Assembly (NCBI RefSeq): GCF_900109465.1
Contig: NZ_FOAZ01000003.1
Coordinates: 1 to 64,000 of the forward strand
DNA length: 64,000 bases
DNA from: Streptacidiphilus jiangxiensis
GTDB taxonomy: Bacteria > Actinomycetota > Actinomycetes > Streptomycetales > Streptomycetaceae
Direction: 5' to 3'
Program-made: the position numbers and the translations under genes
The notes under the pieces: generated by a model
The model's database searches: none
What the model was told of the DNA's origin: nothing
The model's input: the letters and a program-made list of their open reading frames with translations, nothing else
Shown: positions 1 through 8,930 of the stretch, in pieces
Numbering within the stretch: position 1 is the first letter of the stretch
Layout of the letters: each line of letters opens with the position of its first letter

Positions 1-1898
1 CCACCGATACGGACCCGGGACTTGAACGGCGCAGCCGGGTTACCGGTGCCCTGGTACAGCCACAGCACCCCACTCGCATCCCGCGCCACCAGGTCACCGG
101 TGCCGTCGGCCCTCTGTCCTGCGAGGCTGGTCAGCATCTTGTAGGTGTTCCAACCGGGGCCGATCTCGGCGCGGGGCTCGAACACTCGGGAGGAGATGCC
201 ACTGCCCTGGTACTGCCACAGAGCGCCGGCGGCATCACGGGCTATGAGGTTCATTCGAGCGGAGGCGGCCAGGCCGACGGTCACTGGATACGTCACGCTC
301 GCCTTGCGCCCTGCTGCGTCCCCTTCAGTCAGCTTGACCTGGTAAGTGCCGGGGAACTCGTAGGTGTGTGTGGTCTTCCCCGGGGTGGAGATGTCCACCG
401 GGCCCGTACCGTCACCGAAGTCCATGGTGCGGCTCGTGATCGTTGAGGAGTCCGTCGAGGATCCCGTGTCCGCCTGGACCGTCAACGACTGGCTGCCCCC
501 GACAGGGCTGATCTGAGCCAAGGGTGTGAGCGGGGCGGGTTCGCTGATCTGGGCCGAGGCCTGGGCCGCCGCGTGCTTCGCGTCGCCTGCGTAGCTGACG
601 GCGTAGTGGTAGACCGTGCCGTCGGCGGCGGTGGGCAGGGTGTCGGTGAAGGAGTAGCTGCCGTCCCCGTTCACCGGCACTGCCGCGTCGAGGACGGTGC
701 CGTCGCGGGAGACCGAGACGGTGATGCCGGCGTCCCAGGCGCCCCAGCCGGACGCCAGCGTGCCGCTGACGGTGACCTGCTGCCCCGGAACGGCGGTGGC
801 CGGCGTGGTCGCGTTCAGCCTCGTGGTGGCCAACTCGGGGTTGGTCAGGATGTGCAGGACCGGGTTGTCGCCGCCCTCGGAGTCGGCGGTGATCGTGTAC
901 AGGCGAGACTGGTCGCTGGACCAGGCCACCGCGCCACCGGGCACCCCTCCGCCGATGCCGAAGGAGCGCAGCTCGCCGCCGGCGAAGGTGTGGACGTCGC
1001 CGCCCTGGACCCCGACCGCGAGAATCCCGTCGGCACCGATCGCCAGGGAGGTCGGCATCATGGTGCCGTCGGTGATCTTCGGCACCGGGTACGCCTGGTA
1101 CACGGTCATCGAGGCGATGTCGTAGACCTCGACGGCGTTGTCGTCCCAGCCGGTCACGACGTCCAGGCCGTCGGCCGTGACATCGAGGGCCACCAGGCTG
1201 ACCCCGGCCCTGGTCACGGTCTTCCCCGCCACCGGCGTGCCGGAGGACACGTCGTAGGAACGCACCCAGCTGCCGGTGTGGTCGCCGTCGGCGAGGACCA
1301 GCCCGGACGTGCCGAAGGACGTGCCGAAGGCCTTGAGGTGCACCGGGGCGAAGCCGGCGTCCACGATGGGGGTCAGGGTGACGACCGGGGTGGCGCCGCT
1401 GAGATCCAGCGAGCCGAGGCCGTACTCCGTGCCCTTCGCGTAGCCGAACCAGACCGTGCTGCCGATCACGGCGACCGAGGTCGGCGTGACGCCGTCGCCG
1501 AGCGCGTAGTGCGCGGTCTCCGCCGGAACGGCCGCGGTGGCGTCGATGGCGGCGATGGACGAGTCCTTGGACCGCGCCACATAGAGCGTGGAACCGTCCT
1601 TGGACAGCGCCATGGCGGCGGCACCGGGCTCGTTGGGTATCGGCGTGGCGTTGCCGCCGTCCAGGTCCGTGACGAGGACCTGGTTCTCGGCCTTGGTGCC
1701 GCCGAGAGCGAGCGCGCTGGGCGCGGTGAAGAAGAGGTGGCTCGGCGTCGCGACCATCTGCCCGAAATCGGCGAGCGACGAGGACAGCGGGACCGGAGCG
1801 GGATCCGCGGCCGTGGCCGAGGCGACCGGGCCGAGTGTGCTGGTGAGCCCGGCGACGACGGCCATGGCCGCCAGCACCGAGACCCGCTTGAGCTGCAT
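1..1898 (-). CDS. Secreted beta-propeller/PKD/tachylectin-like protein (3' end cut by window edge)
   Basis: The visible 632 residues begin with a Sec signal peptide (MQLKRVSVLAAMAV...) ending near an ASA-TAAD cleavage region, so the protein is exported. Residues about 35-350 contain YVTN-type propeller repeats (for example VLVTDLDG, STLYVARS). An Ig-like bacterial domain follows (about 355-450), then a PKD domain near 465-545 with the hallmark MDFGDGTG, then tachylectin-like repeats (ARDASGALWQYQGSG; ARDASGVLWLYQGTGN) that run off the window. The start ATG at 1898 is preceded by AGGGG at suitable spacing. The last repeats are nearly identical to those of the sedolisin at 50.0-52.6 kb, and the N-terminal half resembles the protein at 59.5 kb. 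Probable surface or extracellular binding protein; substrate unknown. Confidence 0.8.
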   Translation of the reverse strand, partial: MQLKRVSVLAAMAVVAGLTSTLGPVASATAADPAPVPLSSSLADFGQMVATPSHLFFTAPSALALGGTKAENQVLVTDLDGGNATPIPNEPGAAAMALSKDGSTLYVARSKDSSIAAIDATAAVPAETAHYALGDGVTPTSVAVIGSTVWFGYAKGTEYGLGSLDLSGATPVVTLTPIVDAGFAPVHLKAFGTSFGTSGLVLADGDHTGSWVRSYDVSSGTPVAGKTVTRAGVSLVALDVTADGLDVVTGWDDNAVEVYDIASMTVYQAYPVPKITDGTMMPTSLAIGADGILAVGVQGGDVHTFAGGELRSFGIGGGVPGGAVAWSSDQSRLYTITADSEGGDNPVLHILTNPELATTRLNATTPATAVPGQQVTVSGTLASGWGAWDAGITVSVSRDGTVLDAAVPVNGDGSYSFTDTLPTAADGTVYHYAVSYAGDAKHAAAQASAQISEPAPLTPLAQISPVGGSQSLTVQADTGSSTDSSTITSRTMDFGDGTGPVDISTPGKTTHTYEFPGTYQVKLTEGDAAGRKASVTYPVTVGLAASARMNLIARDAAGALWQYQGSGISSRVFEPRAEIGPGWNTYKMLTSLAGQRADGTGDLVARDASGVLWLYQGTGNPAAPFKSRVRIG

Positions 1899-2287
1899 GA
1901 GTTACCCCTGGAACTGGAGAAAGACGTTCGGAGGGGCATGCGCGATCGGGCGCACCGCCGCACCTCCGCCACGAAAGATGAGACGTACGGTAGCCGATGC
2001 ATAAGACAATCGACCAGACGGTTTCACCGCACACGGACGTTCGTGCCGAAGGTCCCGTAGATCCCGAATGTCACGCCAACACCACGATTGAAGTCGGCAG
2101 ATGAAGGCACAGGACGTCCTGGAGCTCTGAGAGGGCCCGCCGCCGAGCGCAGGCCGGTGATCCTCGAATCCGGGCTTCGGTCGCCGGACGGGCATCAAGG
2201 CGCTACCGACTGTCCCGACACGGCACCGGCTGGCAACTCGTCCAAGCGCGTCGATCGGGGCGGCGGTGGCCGACGACGGCCGGACCG

Positions 2288-2311
2288 ACAGGTGGAGCTG
2301 GCTCCACCTGT
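2288..2311. promoter_or_regulatory. Perfect 11-bp dyad upstream of the ABC exporter operon
   Basis: ACAGGTGGAGC, two bases, then its exact reverse complement, about 120 bp upstream of the ATPase start at 2434. It lies in a 535-bp gene-free stretch (1899-2433) that must also hold the promoter of the leftward secreted protein. No T-run follows, so it looks more like an operator than a terminator. The nearby LuxR-type regulator (5826-6467) is an obvious candidate ligand, but that is inference. I see no other clear element in this stretch. Confidence 0.4.
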
Positions 2312-2433
2312 TCCTACGTGCCTGTGCTGTCTCGACGGTGGGTGCTGGCAGGCTCCTCGCCCGTGCCCGTGGTCCCTAGCGTCGTGTGTGGCGACTTCGG
2401 CCGCCTGACGTGCGACGGAGCAAGCGAGGAGCT

Positions 2434-3207
2434 ATGGGACAGATCAATGGGCGGAGCGACGGTCCTGCACTGACGGTCACGACCGGGCAGGGGGATGCGC
2501 TGACTCTCGACAAGGTCAGCCGAAGGTACGGGAAGGTCGCACCCGCGTTGGACGAGGTGAGCCTGAATGTGCCGCGTGGCGGCTTTCTCGCGGTGATGGG
2601 CCGGTCGGGTTCGGGCAAGTCCACGTTGCTGCAGTGCGCCGCAGGTCTCGAACGGCCCAACAGCGGAACGGTGCGGCTCGGAGGGACCGACCTCGCGGAG
2701 CTCAAGGAGCCCGCGCTCAGTCGGCTGCGGCGTGACCGGATCGGCTTCGTCTTCCAATCCCTCAACCTGGTGCCGTCGTTGACGGTGCTGGAGAACACCG
2801 TGCTGCCGCTGATGCTGGCGGGATCGGCGCGGCTGGAGCGGGGGTTGGCCGCACTGGCGTCGGTCGGGTTGGCGGACCGCGCGCAGGACGTCCCGGCCAG
2901 GCTGTCCGGTGGGCAGCAGCAGCGGGTGGCGATCGCGCGGGCTCTGGTCACCGAGCCGGAGGTGATCTTCGCTGACGAGCCCACGGCCGCGCTCGACCCG
3001 GTGACCGCCGATGAGGTCCTGGCGCTGCTGCGGTCGGCGGTGGATCAGCGGGGTCGGACGGTCGTTCTGGTCACCCACGACCCCATGGCCGCGCAGTGGG
3101 CCGATGAGGCGGTCTTCCTCGACTCTGGCAGGATCGCGGGCCGCCTGGCGCATCCGGAGGCCGGCGACGTCCGCCAGGCACTTCGCGGGCTGGGACGGCA
3201 GCGATGA
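2434..3207 (+). CDS. ABC transporter ATP-binding protein (MacB/LolD type)
   Basis: A 257-residue nucleotide-binding subunit. Visible motifs are the Walker A GRSGSGKST (residues 56-64), Q-loop in FVFQSLNLV, signature LSGGQQQR, Walker B VIFADEPTAALDP, and the switch His in VTHDP. ATG 2434 is chosen over an earlier in-frame start because GAGGA sits just upstream. The stop overlaps the permease start by 4 bp (ATGA), implying translational coupling. LolD/MacB-type ATPases pair with FtsX permeases for mechanotransmission or export of lipoproteins, peptides or drugs. With the adjacent two-component system this resembles antimicrobial-peptide sensing and detoxification modules; the actual substrate is unknown. 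Confidence 0.92.
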   Translation: MGQINGRSDGPALTVTTGQGDALTLDKVSRRYGKVAPALDEVSLNVPRGGFLAVMGRSGSGKSTLLQCAAGLERPNSGTVRLGGTDLAELKEPALSRLRRDRIGFVFQSLNLVPSLTVLENTVLPLMLAGSARLERGLAALASVGLADRAQDVPARLSGGQQQRVAIARALVTEPEVIFADEPTAALDPVTADEVLALLRSAVDQRGRTVVLVTHDPMAAQWADEAVFLDSGRIAGRLAHPEAGDVRQALRGLGRQR

Positions 3208-5798
3208 ACACGGCGGCAAAGTGCACGGCGGACAAGCGCGTCGACAAGCCGCGGGCGCCGTGGCGGGAGGGCCGCGCAGCCACGCGCCTGCTCGCCTCGC
3301 GTGCGCTGAAGACCCACCGCAGGGCATGGTCGTCGCTGTTCGTGGCGCTCGCGATGGTCTCGGCGCTGCTCGGCGGCGTGGTCCTGGCGATCGGTTCGGC
3401 CGCGCTCGGCCACGCCTCGGTGGACCGGTACGCAGCGGCACCCGTGGTGGTGACGGGCAACCAGTCCACGCAGTACACGTCGAAGCCCTGGGGCGACCCG
3501 CCCACGACGGCGACGGCACCGCTCACCGAAAGGGTCGGTGTGCCGGTCGGCACAGTCGCCCTGTTGCGCTCGCTGCCGGAGGTGGGGTCGGTGGTCGCGG
3601 ACGACGTCTTCACCGTGCCCGGGGTGCGCGCGGACAACCAGGTCCAGGTCCAGGACCAGGCGGTGGTCGGACGGCCCTGGCCGGCCGCCGCGTTGGCACC
3701 GTACGGGCTTCGTGACGGTCGGGCCCCGGAGCAGCCCGACCAGGTGGTCGCGAGTACCGGCCTCGGTCTTCGGACCGGGCAGGAGGTCACGACAGCGACC
3801 GCGGGCAGGTACCGGGTCGTCGGGGTCGCGGACGGTCCGCCGGCGCTCTACTTCACCCAGGACCGGGCGCAGGAGCTGGCCGGGCACCCGGCCTCCGTCG
3901 ACGCCATAGGGGTGCTGCCCGCCTCCGGCGTCCCGGCACAGCGGCTGTCCACCGAGGTGCGGCACGCGCTGGACGCCGGCCGCATCCAGGACATGAGTGT
4001 GGGCCGGCGGGCTCCGGGCGATTCCTCGTCGCTGCGGGTGCTGACGGGTGACGGTCGGGGGAATGCCGAGTATCTGGCGACCGCGCCCGTCCAGGGCGAG
4101 TTGCTGGGGATGCTGGCCACGGTCTCCGGGCTGGTTCTCGTGATCGCGCTGCTTGTTCTGTCCTCCCTGGTGGCCCAGGCACTCCAACAGCGCTCCGGTG
4201 AACTCGCCCTGCTGCGCGCGGTCGGGATGACGCCGCGCCAGTTGCGTTCCTCGGTCGGAAGGGAGGTCGTGCGGATCGCCGTGTGGGCCGCACTGGTCGG
4301 CGCGGTCGTCGCGGTACCGGCCTTCCTGGGACTGTGGCACCTGCTGCGGATCGAGGGGGCGCTGCCGGACGGCCTCGAACTGCCCACCCCGCCGTGGCTG
4401 TTCACCGGGGTCCTGGTCACGGCAGGGCTGACGGTCGGTGCGGCGCGGTCGGTCGTCCCGTTCGCCTGCGGCCGACCGACGGAGCGCCCCGTGGAACCGG
4501 GGACGGCCCGGCGGATCACCGGTCTGGTCCTGCTGTTCTGCGGGGTGAGCGCGGCGGGTGCCGCGACCGTGCAGAGCAGTGACGCCGCCGCGGCTGCGGC
4601 GGGGACGGCGGCCGTGACCATGGTCGCCGCCTGCGCGCTACTAGGCCCTTGGATCGCTCGCGGTGCGCTGCTCGTCCTGGGTGGACCGATGCGGCATCTG
4701 GGTGGCGCGTCCGGCAGGCTCGCGGCCGCCGCCTGTGCGTCGGACACCCGGCGGCTGGGTGCGGCGATCACCCCGATCGTGCTGGTGATCGCCTTCGTCG
4801 CGGTGCAGTTCTCGGCGGGCTCCACCATGGTCCACGCGGGGGCCGCGCAGGCCGATCGGGCGATGCGCGCCGAGTTCTCGGTGTCGGGCGCGGGCGTCAC
4901 GGCCCAGCAGGCCCTCAGGGTGCCGGGGGTCGCGGCGGCCACGGACATCCTGCCGGGCACGGTGATCCTGGCGCACACCTCGGCGGGCAGCCCGCTGCTG
5001 GACCGGCTGCCCGTACTCGGGGTCACCCCGCAGGGGCTGTCAGGCACTCTGGACCCAGGGGTGACCGACGGCCGTCTCACCGATCTCGGGCAGCCCGACA
5101 CGGTGGCGGTGAGCGCCGCACGCGCCAAGTCCCTCGACGTGGGGGTCGGCTCGACGGTGACCCTGCGCTTCGACGACGGGCAGCAGCAGCGGCTGCGGGT
5201 CGTCGCGGTCTACGACCGGTCGCTGGCCCTGGGCGACTTCATGCTGGCACGGGACGAACTGGCTCGGCACATGTCCGCGCCGGCGGCTCAGCAGGTCCTG
5301 GCGGCAACGGTCCTGGGCGCGGACCGGGGCCGTGTCCGGCTCGCCCTCCAGCGTCTCGGCCACGGCGCAGGGGCACAGGTCCAGTCTCCGCCCGCACCCA
5401 TACAGCTCACCGTCGAGGGCGCGCGGTTGAACAGCACCATGTCGACGGTCCTGATGGCCGCGATCGCCGCTCTCACCGTGATCGCGGTGTTCAGCACGCT
5501 CGCGCTGATCACGGTCGGCCGCTGTCCCGAACTGGCCCTGCTGCGCCGCCTGGGCGCGAGCCGGAAACAACTGCGCCGGATGCTGCGGATGGAGGCGGCA
5601 GCGGTCACCACGACCGGCCTGGTGGTGGGCGCGGGCATCGCCGCGTTCCCCCTGCTGGCCTTCACCCTGACCATCGCCCGCAGCCTGCCGTACCTGCCGC
5701 CGGCCGAGCTGGGCCTGATGGTGGCGGTCCCGGTACTCACCGGCTTCGCGGGTGTACTCGCCCCGGCCCGCCGGGTGCTGCGCCGCCGCACCACCTGA
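3204..5798 (+). CDS. FtsX-like ABC transporter permease, 864 aa
   Basis: Large permease with an N-terminal membrane helix (about residues 43-65), a long extracytoplasmic domain, and two FtsX-type three-helix domains. The first is near residues 305-420 (GMLATVSGLVLVIALLVLSS; then LALLRAVGMTPRQLRSS). The second is C-terminal, near 740-855 (MAAIAALTVIAVFSTLALI; then LALLRRLGASRKQLRRM). The duplicated arrangement is usual for actinobacterial permeases partnered with a separate ATPase. It overlaps that ATPase by 4 bp. The convergent regulator gene ends 27 bp beyond its stop. Confidence 0.92.
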   Translation: MNTAAKCTADKRVDKPRAPWREGRAATRLLASRALKTHRRAWSSLFVALAMVSALLGGVVLAIGSAALGHASVDRYAAAPVVVTGNQSTQYTSKPWGDPPTTATAPLTERVGVPVGTVALLRSLPEVGSVVADDVFTVPGVRADNQVQVQDQAVVGRPWPAAALAPYGLRDGRAPEQPDQVVASTGLGLRTGQEVTTATAGRYRVVGVADGPPALYFTQDRAQELAGHPASVDAIGVLPASGVPAQRLSTEVRHALDAGRIQDMSVGRRAPGDSSSLRVLTGDGRGNAEYLATAPVQGELLGMLATVSGLVLVIALLVLSSLVAQALQQRSGELALLRAVGMTPRQLRSSVGREVVRIAVWAALVGAVVAVPAFLGLWHLLRIEGALPDGLELPTPPWLFTGVLVTAGLTVGAARSVVPFACGRPTERPVEPGTARRITGLVLLFCGVSAAGAATVQSSDAAAAAAGTAAVTMVAACALLGPWIARGALLVLGGPMRHLGGASGRLAAAACASDTRRLGAAITPIVLVIAFVAVQFSAGSTMVHAGAAQADRAMRAEFSVSGAGVTAQQALRVPGVAAATDILPGTVILAHTSAGSPLLDRLPVLGVTPQGLSGTLDPGVTDGRLTDLGQPDTVAVSAARAKSLDVGVGSTVTLRFDDGQQQRLRVVAVYDRSLALGDFMLARDELARHMSAPAAQQVLAATVLGADRGRVRLALQRLGHGAGAQVQSPPAPIQLTVEGARLNSTMSTVLMAAIAALTVIAVFSTLALITVGRCPELALLRRLGASRKQLRRMLRMEAAAVTTTGLVVGAGIAAFPLLAFTLTIARSLPYLPPAELGLMVAVPVLTGFAGVLAPARRVLRRRTT

Positions 5799-5825
5799 CC
5801 CGGTAGGGCTCAGGACCGCAGGCGC

Positions 5826-6467
5826 TCAGGAGTTGAGGAAGGCGAGGACGGCCAGCACCCTGCGGTGCCCGGTGTCGCTCGGTGACAGGCCCAGCTTCGC
5901 GAAGAGGTTGCTGATGTGCTTGTGCACCGAGCGCTCCGTGATCACCAGTGCCTTCGCGATCGACGCGTTGTCCTGTCCCTGTGCCATCAGTCCCAGGACC
6001 TCGCGTTCCCTGGGGGTGAGGGCGTCCAGGGGATGGTCGCGGCGGCGCTGCATCAGTTCCGTCACCACCTCCGGGTCCAGCGCGGTACCGCCCGCCGCCA
6101 CCCGCTCCAATGCGTCGAGGAACTCGTCGACCCGGCCCACCCGGTCCTTCAGCAGATAGCCGACACCCCGGGCGCCGCCGTTGAGCAGCTCGGCGGCGTA
6201 GGTCTCCTCGACGTACTGGGACAGGACCAGGACCGGCAGGTCCGGCAGTTGCTCGCGCGCGGCGAGAGCCGCCCGCAGCCCCTCGTCACGGAAGTCGGGG
6301 GGCATCCTGACGTCCAGCACGGCGACGTCCGGACGGTGCTCCAGCAGCAGCGGGAGTACCTCCGGACCGGTGGAGGCCGTGCCCACCACCTCGTGCCCCG
6401 AGGACGAGAGAAGCAGTTGCAGCCCCTCCCGCAGCAGGACGTTGTCCTCGGCGATCACTACCCGCAC
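5826..6467 (-). CDS. LuxR/NarL-type response regulator
   Basis: A 213-residue regulator with an N-terminal receiver domain (acidic pair E7/D8, phosphoacceptor D52 in VAVLDVRMPP, conserved K in YLLKDRVG) and a C-terminal LuxR helix-turn-helix (LTPREREVLGLMAQG...ERSVHKHISNLFAKLGL). It lies 42 bp downstream of the sensor kinase gene on the same strand, so the two form an operon convergent with the ABC exporter. By family it binds dyad promoter sites; the dyad at 2288-2311 is a candidate. The receiver has an unusual acidic insertion after MPPD (FRDEG), common in this actinobacterial subgroup. Confidence 0.93.
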   Translation of the reverse strand: MRVVIAEDNVLLREGLQLLLSSSGHEVVGTASTGPEVLPLLLEHRPDVAVLDVRMPPDFRDEGLRAALAAREQLPDLPVLVLSQYVEETYAAELLNGGARGVGYLLKDRVGRVDEFLDALERVAAGGTALDPEVVTELMQRRRDHPLDALTPREREVLGLMAQGQDNASIAKALVITERSVHKHISNLFAKLGLSPSDTGHRRVLAVLAFLNS

Positions 6468-6509
6468 GACGGTTCCCCTCGGAGACGGTCTACCTCTGAA
6501 CCTTGGTGG

Positions 6510-7667
6510 TCACCACGCGCACGGCAGCTCCACAGTGATCACAGTAGGACCTCCCGCCGGGCTGGTGATGCCCACGGTTCCGTCGAGCGCCGCCACCCGG
6601 CGACGCATTCCGAGCAGCCCCGAGCCGTCACCGCTCGCCAGGGCCCCGCCGCGCCCCTCGTCGCGCACCGAGATGCGGAGCGTCCCGGGCGACCGGATCA
6701 GTTCCACCTGCGCCTGGTCGGAGCCGCTGTGCTTCGCGGCATTGGTCAGCGCCTCCGCCACCGCGAAGTACGCCGCCGCCTCGACTGCGGCGGGCGCGCG
6801 CGGCCCGTCCTCGACGCCGCCTGTCTCGACGTCCACGGCCAGCCCGCTGCCCGCCGCCAGCGCGCGGACGGCCCCCGCCAGTCCGCGGTCGGTCAGGATC
6901 GGCGGGTGAATGCCGCGCACGACATGGCGCAGTTCGGTCAGGGCCGTCTCGGCCTGGTCCTGCGCCTCCTCCAGCAGCCGTCGCGCGGTCGCCGGGTCGG
7001 AGTCGTACGCCCGACGGGCCATCCCCAGCCGCATGGAAAGCGCCACCAGGTGCGCCTGTGCCCCGTCGTGCAGGTCCCGCTCGATCCGGCGCAGTTCTGC
7101 GCCGTGGGCGGCCACCGCTCCCGCCCTGGTGACGGTCAGTTCCTCGATCCGCTCGGCCGTGCCGGCGTCCGGGGAGTGCTGCAGCAGCAGGCGCGACCAG
7201 GACGCCTCCAGGTCGGCGAGCCGCCCGATCACCGGCAGCAGCACCGCGTCGTTCCCGGCCACGCCGCACCAGACAGCGTCGACCAGCAGCGCGGGCACCC
7301 ACAGCAGCAGCGCCGCACTCATCAGCGCCAGGCCGTAGACGAGGTCCGCGGCCATCCACAACAGGTCGCGGGCCGTACCGGGATCACTGGCTGCCGTCCG
7401 CAAGCGCGCTTTCAGCGAACCGGCCAGGGGCAGATACGCCTCCGGCAGCGGCTCCCCGGTCCACTCGGAGGTACGGCGGCGCTGGAAGCCGGCGACCCGG
7501 CGCAGCGTGAGTACGCCCTCGGGCAGCACCCCGGCGCCGATCACGGTCACCGACAGGACCGCGGCGACCATCAGCACGCCGAGCAGCAGATAGCAGGCCA
7601 CGCTGACTCCCGCTCCGACCAGCAGCTGGACCGAAGCCCTTCCCGCTCTTCGGACCGGTTCGCGCAT
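6510..7667 (-). CDS. Sensor histidine kinase (HisKA_3 family)
   Basis: 385 residues. Two hydrophobic segments near residues 13-47 and 103-130 form an N-terminal membrane sensor with little extracellular sequence. A HisKA_3 dimerization domain carries the phosphoacceptor His200 in ERDLHDGAQ. The HATPase_c domain has an N-box ALTNAAKHSG and G-boxes DEGRGGA and GSGLLGMRRR. Kinases of this 'intramembrane-sensing-like' form commonly sit beside FtsX exporters and sense envelope stress or peptides. Cognate partner is the regulator immediately downstream. Confidence 0.92.
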   Translation of the reverse strand: MREPVRRAGRASVQLLVGAGVSVACYLLLGVLMVAAVLSVTVIGAGVLPEGVLTLRRVAGFQRRRTSEWTGEPLPEAYLPLAGSLKARLRTAASDPGTARDLLWMAADLVYGLALMSAALLLWVPALLVDAVWCGVAGNDAVLLPVIGRLADLEASWSRLLLQHSPDAGTAERIEELTVTRAGAVAAHGAELRRIERDLHDGAQAHLVALSMRLGMARRAYDSDPATARRLLEEAQDQAETALTELRHVVRGIHPPILTDRGLAGAVRALAAGSGLAVDVETGGVEDGPRAPAAVEAAAYFAVAEALTNAAKHSGSDQAQVELIRSPGTLRISVRDEGRGGALASGDGSGLLGMRRRVAALDGTVGITSPAGGPTVITVELPCAW

Positions 7668-7846
7668 ACGGATCAGGCTAAGCGACCCACGCGGGGAGCA
7701 GGGTGTAGCGGGCTACACCATTGATCGGGGGGACTGCTCTGATGCGACCGTTCCCAGCACACGGGCAGAGTGGAGGACGTAGGCAAGGCAGCCACCAGAA
7801 CAAAGCTGCCGATCACTTTTCAGCTCAGCACAGGAGGCACCACCCC

Positions 7847-8023
7847 ATGAAGGCCACGCTCTGGATCCTGCTCGTCATCGCTCTCGGCGCGGCCGTCTAC
7901 TTCACCAACTTCTCCGACCTCAGCGGAGCCACCGCGATCATCAGCCGGGCGGTGTCCGGCGTCGTCGCCGTCGCTACCGGAGTCGGCCTGTGGCTGATGC
8001 GCGGAGAGAAGAACGCCTCCTGA
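7847..8023 (+). CDS. Small membrane protein, 58 aa
   Basis: Begins MKATLWILLVIALGAAVYF and has a second hydrophobic stretch (AVSGVVAVATGVGLWLM), so it is a two-helix membrane peptide with a short polar tail (RGEKNAS). The start is set by an excellent AGGAGG at 7832-7837. It is transcribed divergently from the sensor kinase. It looks like the small inner-membrane proteins common in Streptomyces; no function can be assigned. It may be linked to the exporter/two-component locus, but only position suggests this. Confidence 0.7.
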   Translation: MKATLWILLVIALGAAVYFTNFSDLSGATAIISRAVSGVVAVATGVGLWLMRGEKNAS

Positions 8024-8052
8024 GCGATCCGGTTGTGGAGCGATGACACAGC

Positions 8053-8352
8053 TCAGGTCAGGTAGCCGGCGAGGTTGCCGAGGCTGAGCATCGGCACGGT
8101 GTGCGCGACGTCGCCCGTGGTCACGCCCGCCGCGACCTGCTGGGACGGGGAGTCGGACGCGATCAGCCCGGGGTGCGCGTCCTCCCAGGCGGTGATGGAG
8201 CGCAGCAGCCGGTCGTAGGTGTCGTCGTCCAGGCTGGACTCGCCGGAACCGTAGTAGGCCTCGGCAGCCGTGCGCGCCTTGGCGACGGCGTCGAGGTAGG
8301 CGGCCGCGTCAGCAAGATCGGCAGTCGGTGCGATTGCGGAGGGCTTCGTCAT
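8053..8352 (-). pseudogene. DNA ligase LigA domain Ia fragment, 99 aa
   Basis: The predicted product matches the N-terminal Ia (NMN-binding) domain of NAD-dependent DNA ligase: AYYGSGES..LDDDTYDRLL, then ITAWEDAHPGL, SDSPSQQV and VPMLSLGN. It stops at GYLT, exactly where intact LigA would continue into the adenylation domain with the KxDG lysine. That part is absent here, so no ligase activity is possible. ATG 8352 or 8361 could start it; neither has a strong ribosome site. It lies between the chromosomal exporter locus and an att scar. It is most simply a remnant of a ligase gene from the host or an earlier mobile element, although expression as a stand-alone Ia domain cannot be excluded. 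Confidence 0.65.
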
Positions 8353-8484
8353 GCTGCCCATCTTGGTGACCTGGACTGACAGCACGACTGTGGCGCTGCG
8401 GGGGCTCGCCGTGGCGCCCGCACGGTAGGGCCCGGCGAGGACGGCGCGGAGGAACGCAAAACGGCCCATCGGGACTACGAATGC

Positions 8485-8520
8485 AGAAGGCCCGCCCCGG
8501 TTTCCCGGTGCGGGCCTTCT
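8485..8520. terminator. Hairpin terminator beside a degenerate att scar
   Basis: AGAAGGCCCGC at 8485-8495 pairs perfectly with 8510-8520. It sits immediately left of a degenerate tRNA-Ser 3'-end copy, in the same arrangement as the hairpins at 9206-9240 and 37121-37159. All three look like terminators for a leftward tRNA-Ser transcript. Confidence 0.7.
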
Positions 8521-8524
8521 ACCT

Positions 8525-8572
8525 GCGGAGGCTACGAGATCCGGACGGAATCGCCAGCGTCCTGACGTGCGG
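8525..8572 (-). repeat. Degenerate third att copy (old integration scar)
   Basis: 8525-8545 matches the terminal 3' portion of tRNA-Ser(GGA) with a few mismatches (GCGGAGGCTACGAGATCCGG). 8541-8572 matches 9318-9349, just inside the current left att site, at 28 of 32 positions. Together with the hairpin on its left it looks like the left end of an older, related insertion into the same tRNA gene, since decayed and internally deleted. Confidence 0.55.
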
Positions 8573-8666
8573 AGGGCACCCCCTGCGCAAAGTCCCGCCT
8601 GCGGTGCTTCGGCTCGGTGCCGAAGGGCACCGACCGTCAGGCCGTCCCGTATGGCGCAGGCTCTTA

Positions 8667-8930
8667 CTAGCTGTATTGGTAGCGACAGGCGATGACGCAC
8701 ACGGTGTCGGCTTGCTCGTCCAGGACGTAGATCAGACGGTGCTCCTGGTCGATCCGACGGGACCATGCCCCAGCGAGCTCATGGCGCAAGGGTTCGGGCT
8801 TGCCGATGCCCTCATTGCCGTTGCGGCGGATGTCGTCGATCAGTTGGTTGATGCGCTTGAGGAGGCGGCGGTCGTCCGCTTGCCAGGACAAGTAGTCGTT
8901 CCGGCCGTGCTCGGTGAACTGGACCTTCAC
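8667..8930 (-). CDS. YoeB/Txe-family toxin of a type II TA module
   Basis: 87 residues, the usual YoeB/RelE-superfamily length. Typical features include an N-terminal MKVQFTEHGRNDYLSW, KRINQLIDDIRRN, the GKPEPLRHELAGAWSRRI segment containing the catalytic-region Glu/Arg, HRLIYVLDE, and a C-terminal aromatic/His-poor tail RYQYS in place of the classical KYHY. Family members are ribosome-dependent mRNA interferases. The start overlaps the upstream antitoxin reading frame by 4 bp, the standard order. The reading frame is intact, which is striking because the antitoxin partner lacks a recognizable start. Confidence 0.85.
   Translation of the reverse strand: MKVQFTEHGRNDYLSWQADDRRLLKRINQLIDDIRRNGNEGIGKPEPLRHELAGAWSRRIDQEHRLIYVLDEQADTVCVIACRYQYS

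Noticed and set aside
412..2034. Long minus-strand reading frame of 540 codons overlapping the secreted propeller gene
   Set aside because: Arg-rich composition without domains. The competing frame has a signal peptide, propeller and PKD motifs and a ribosome site.
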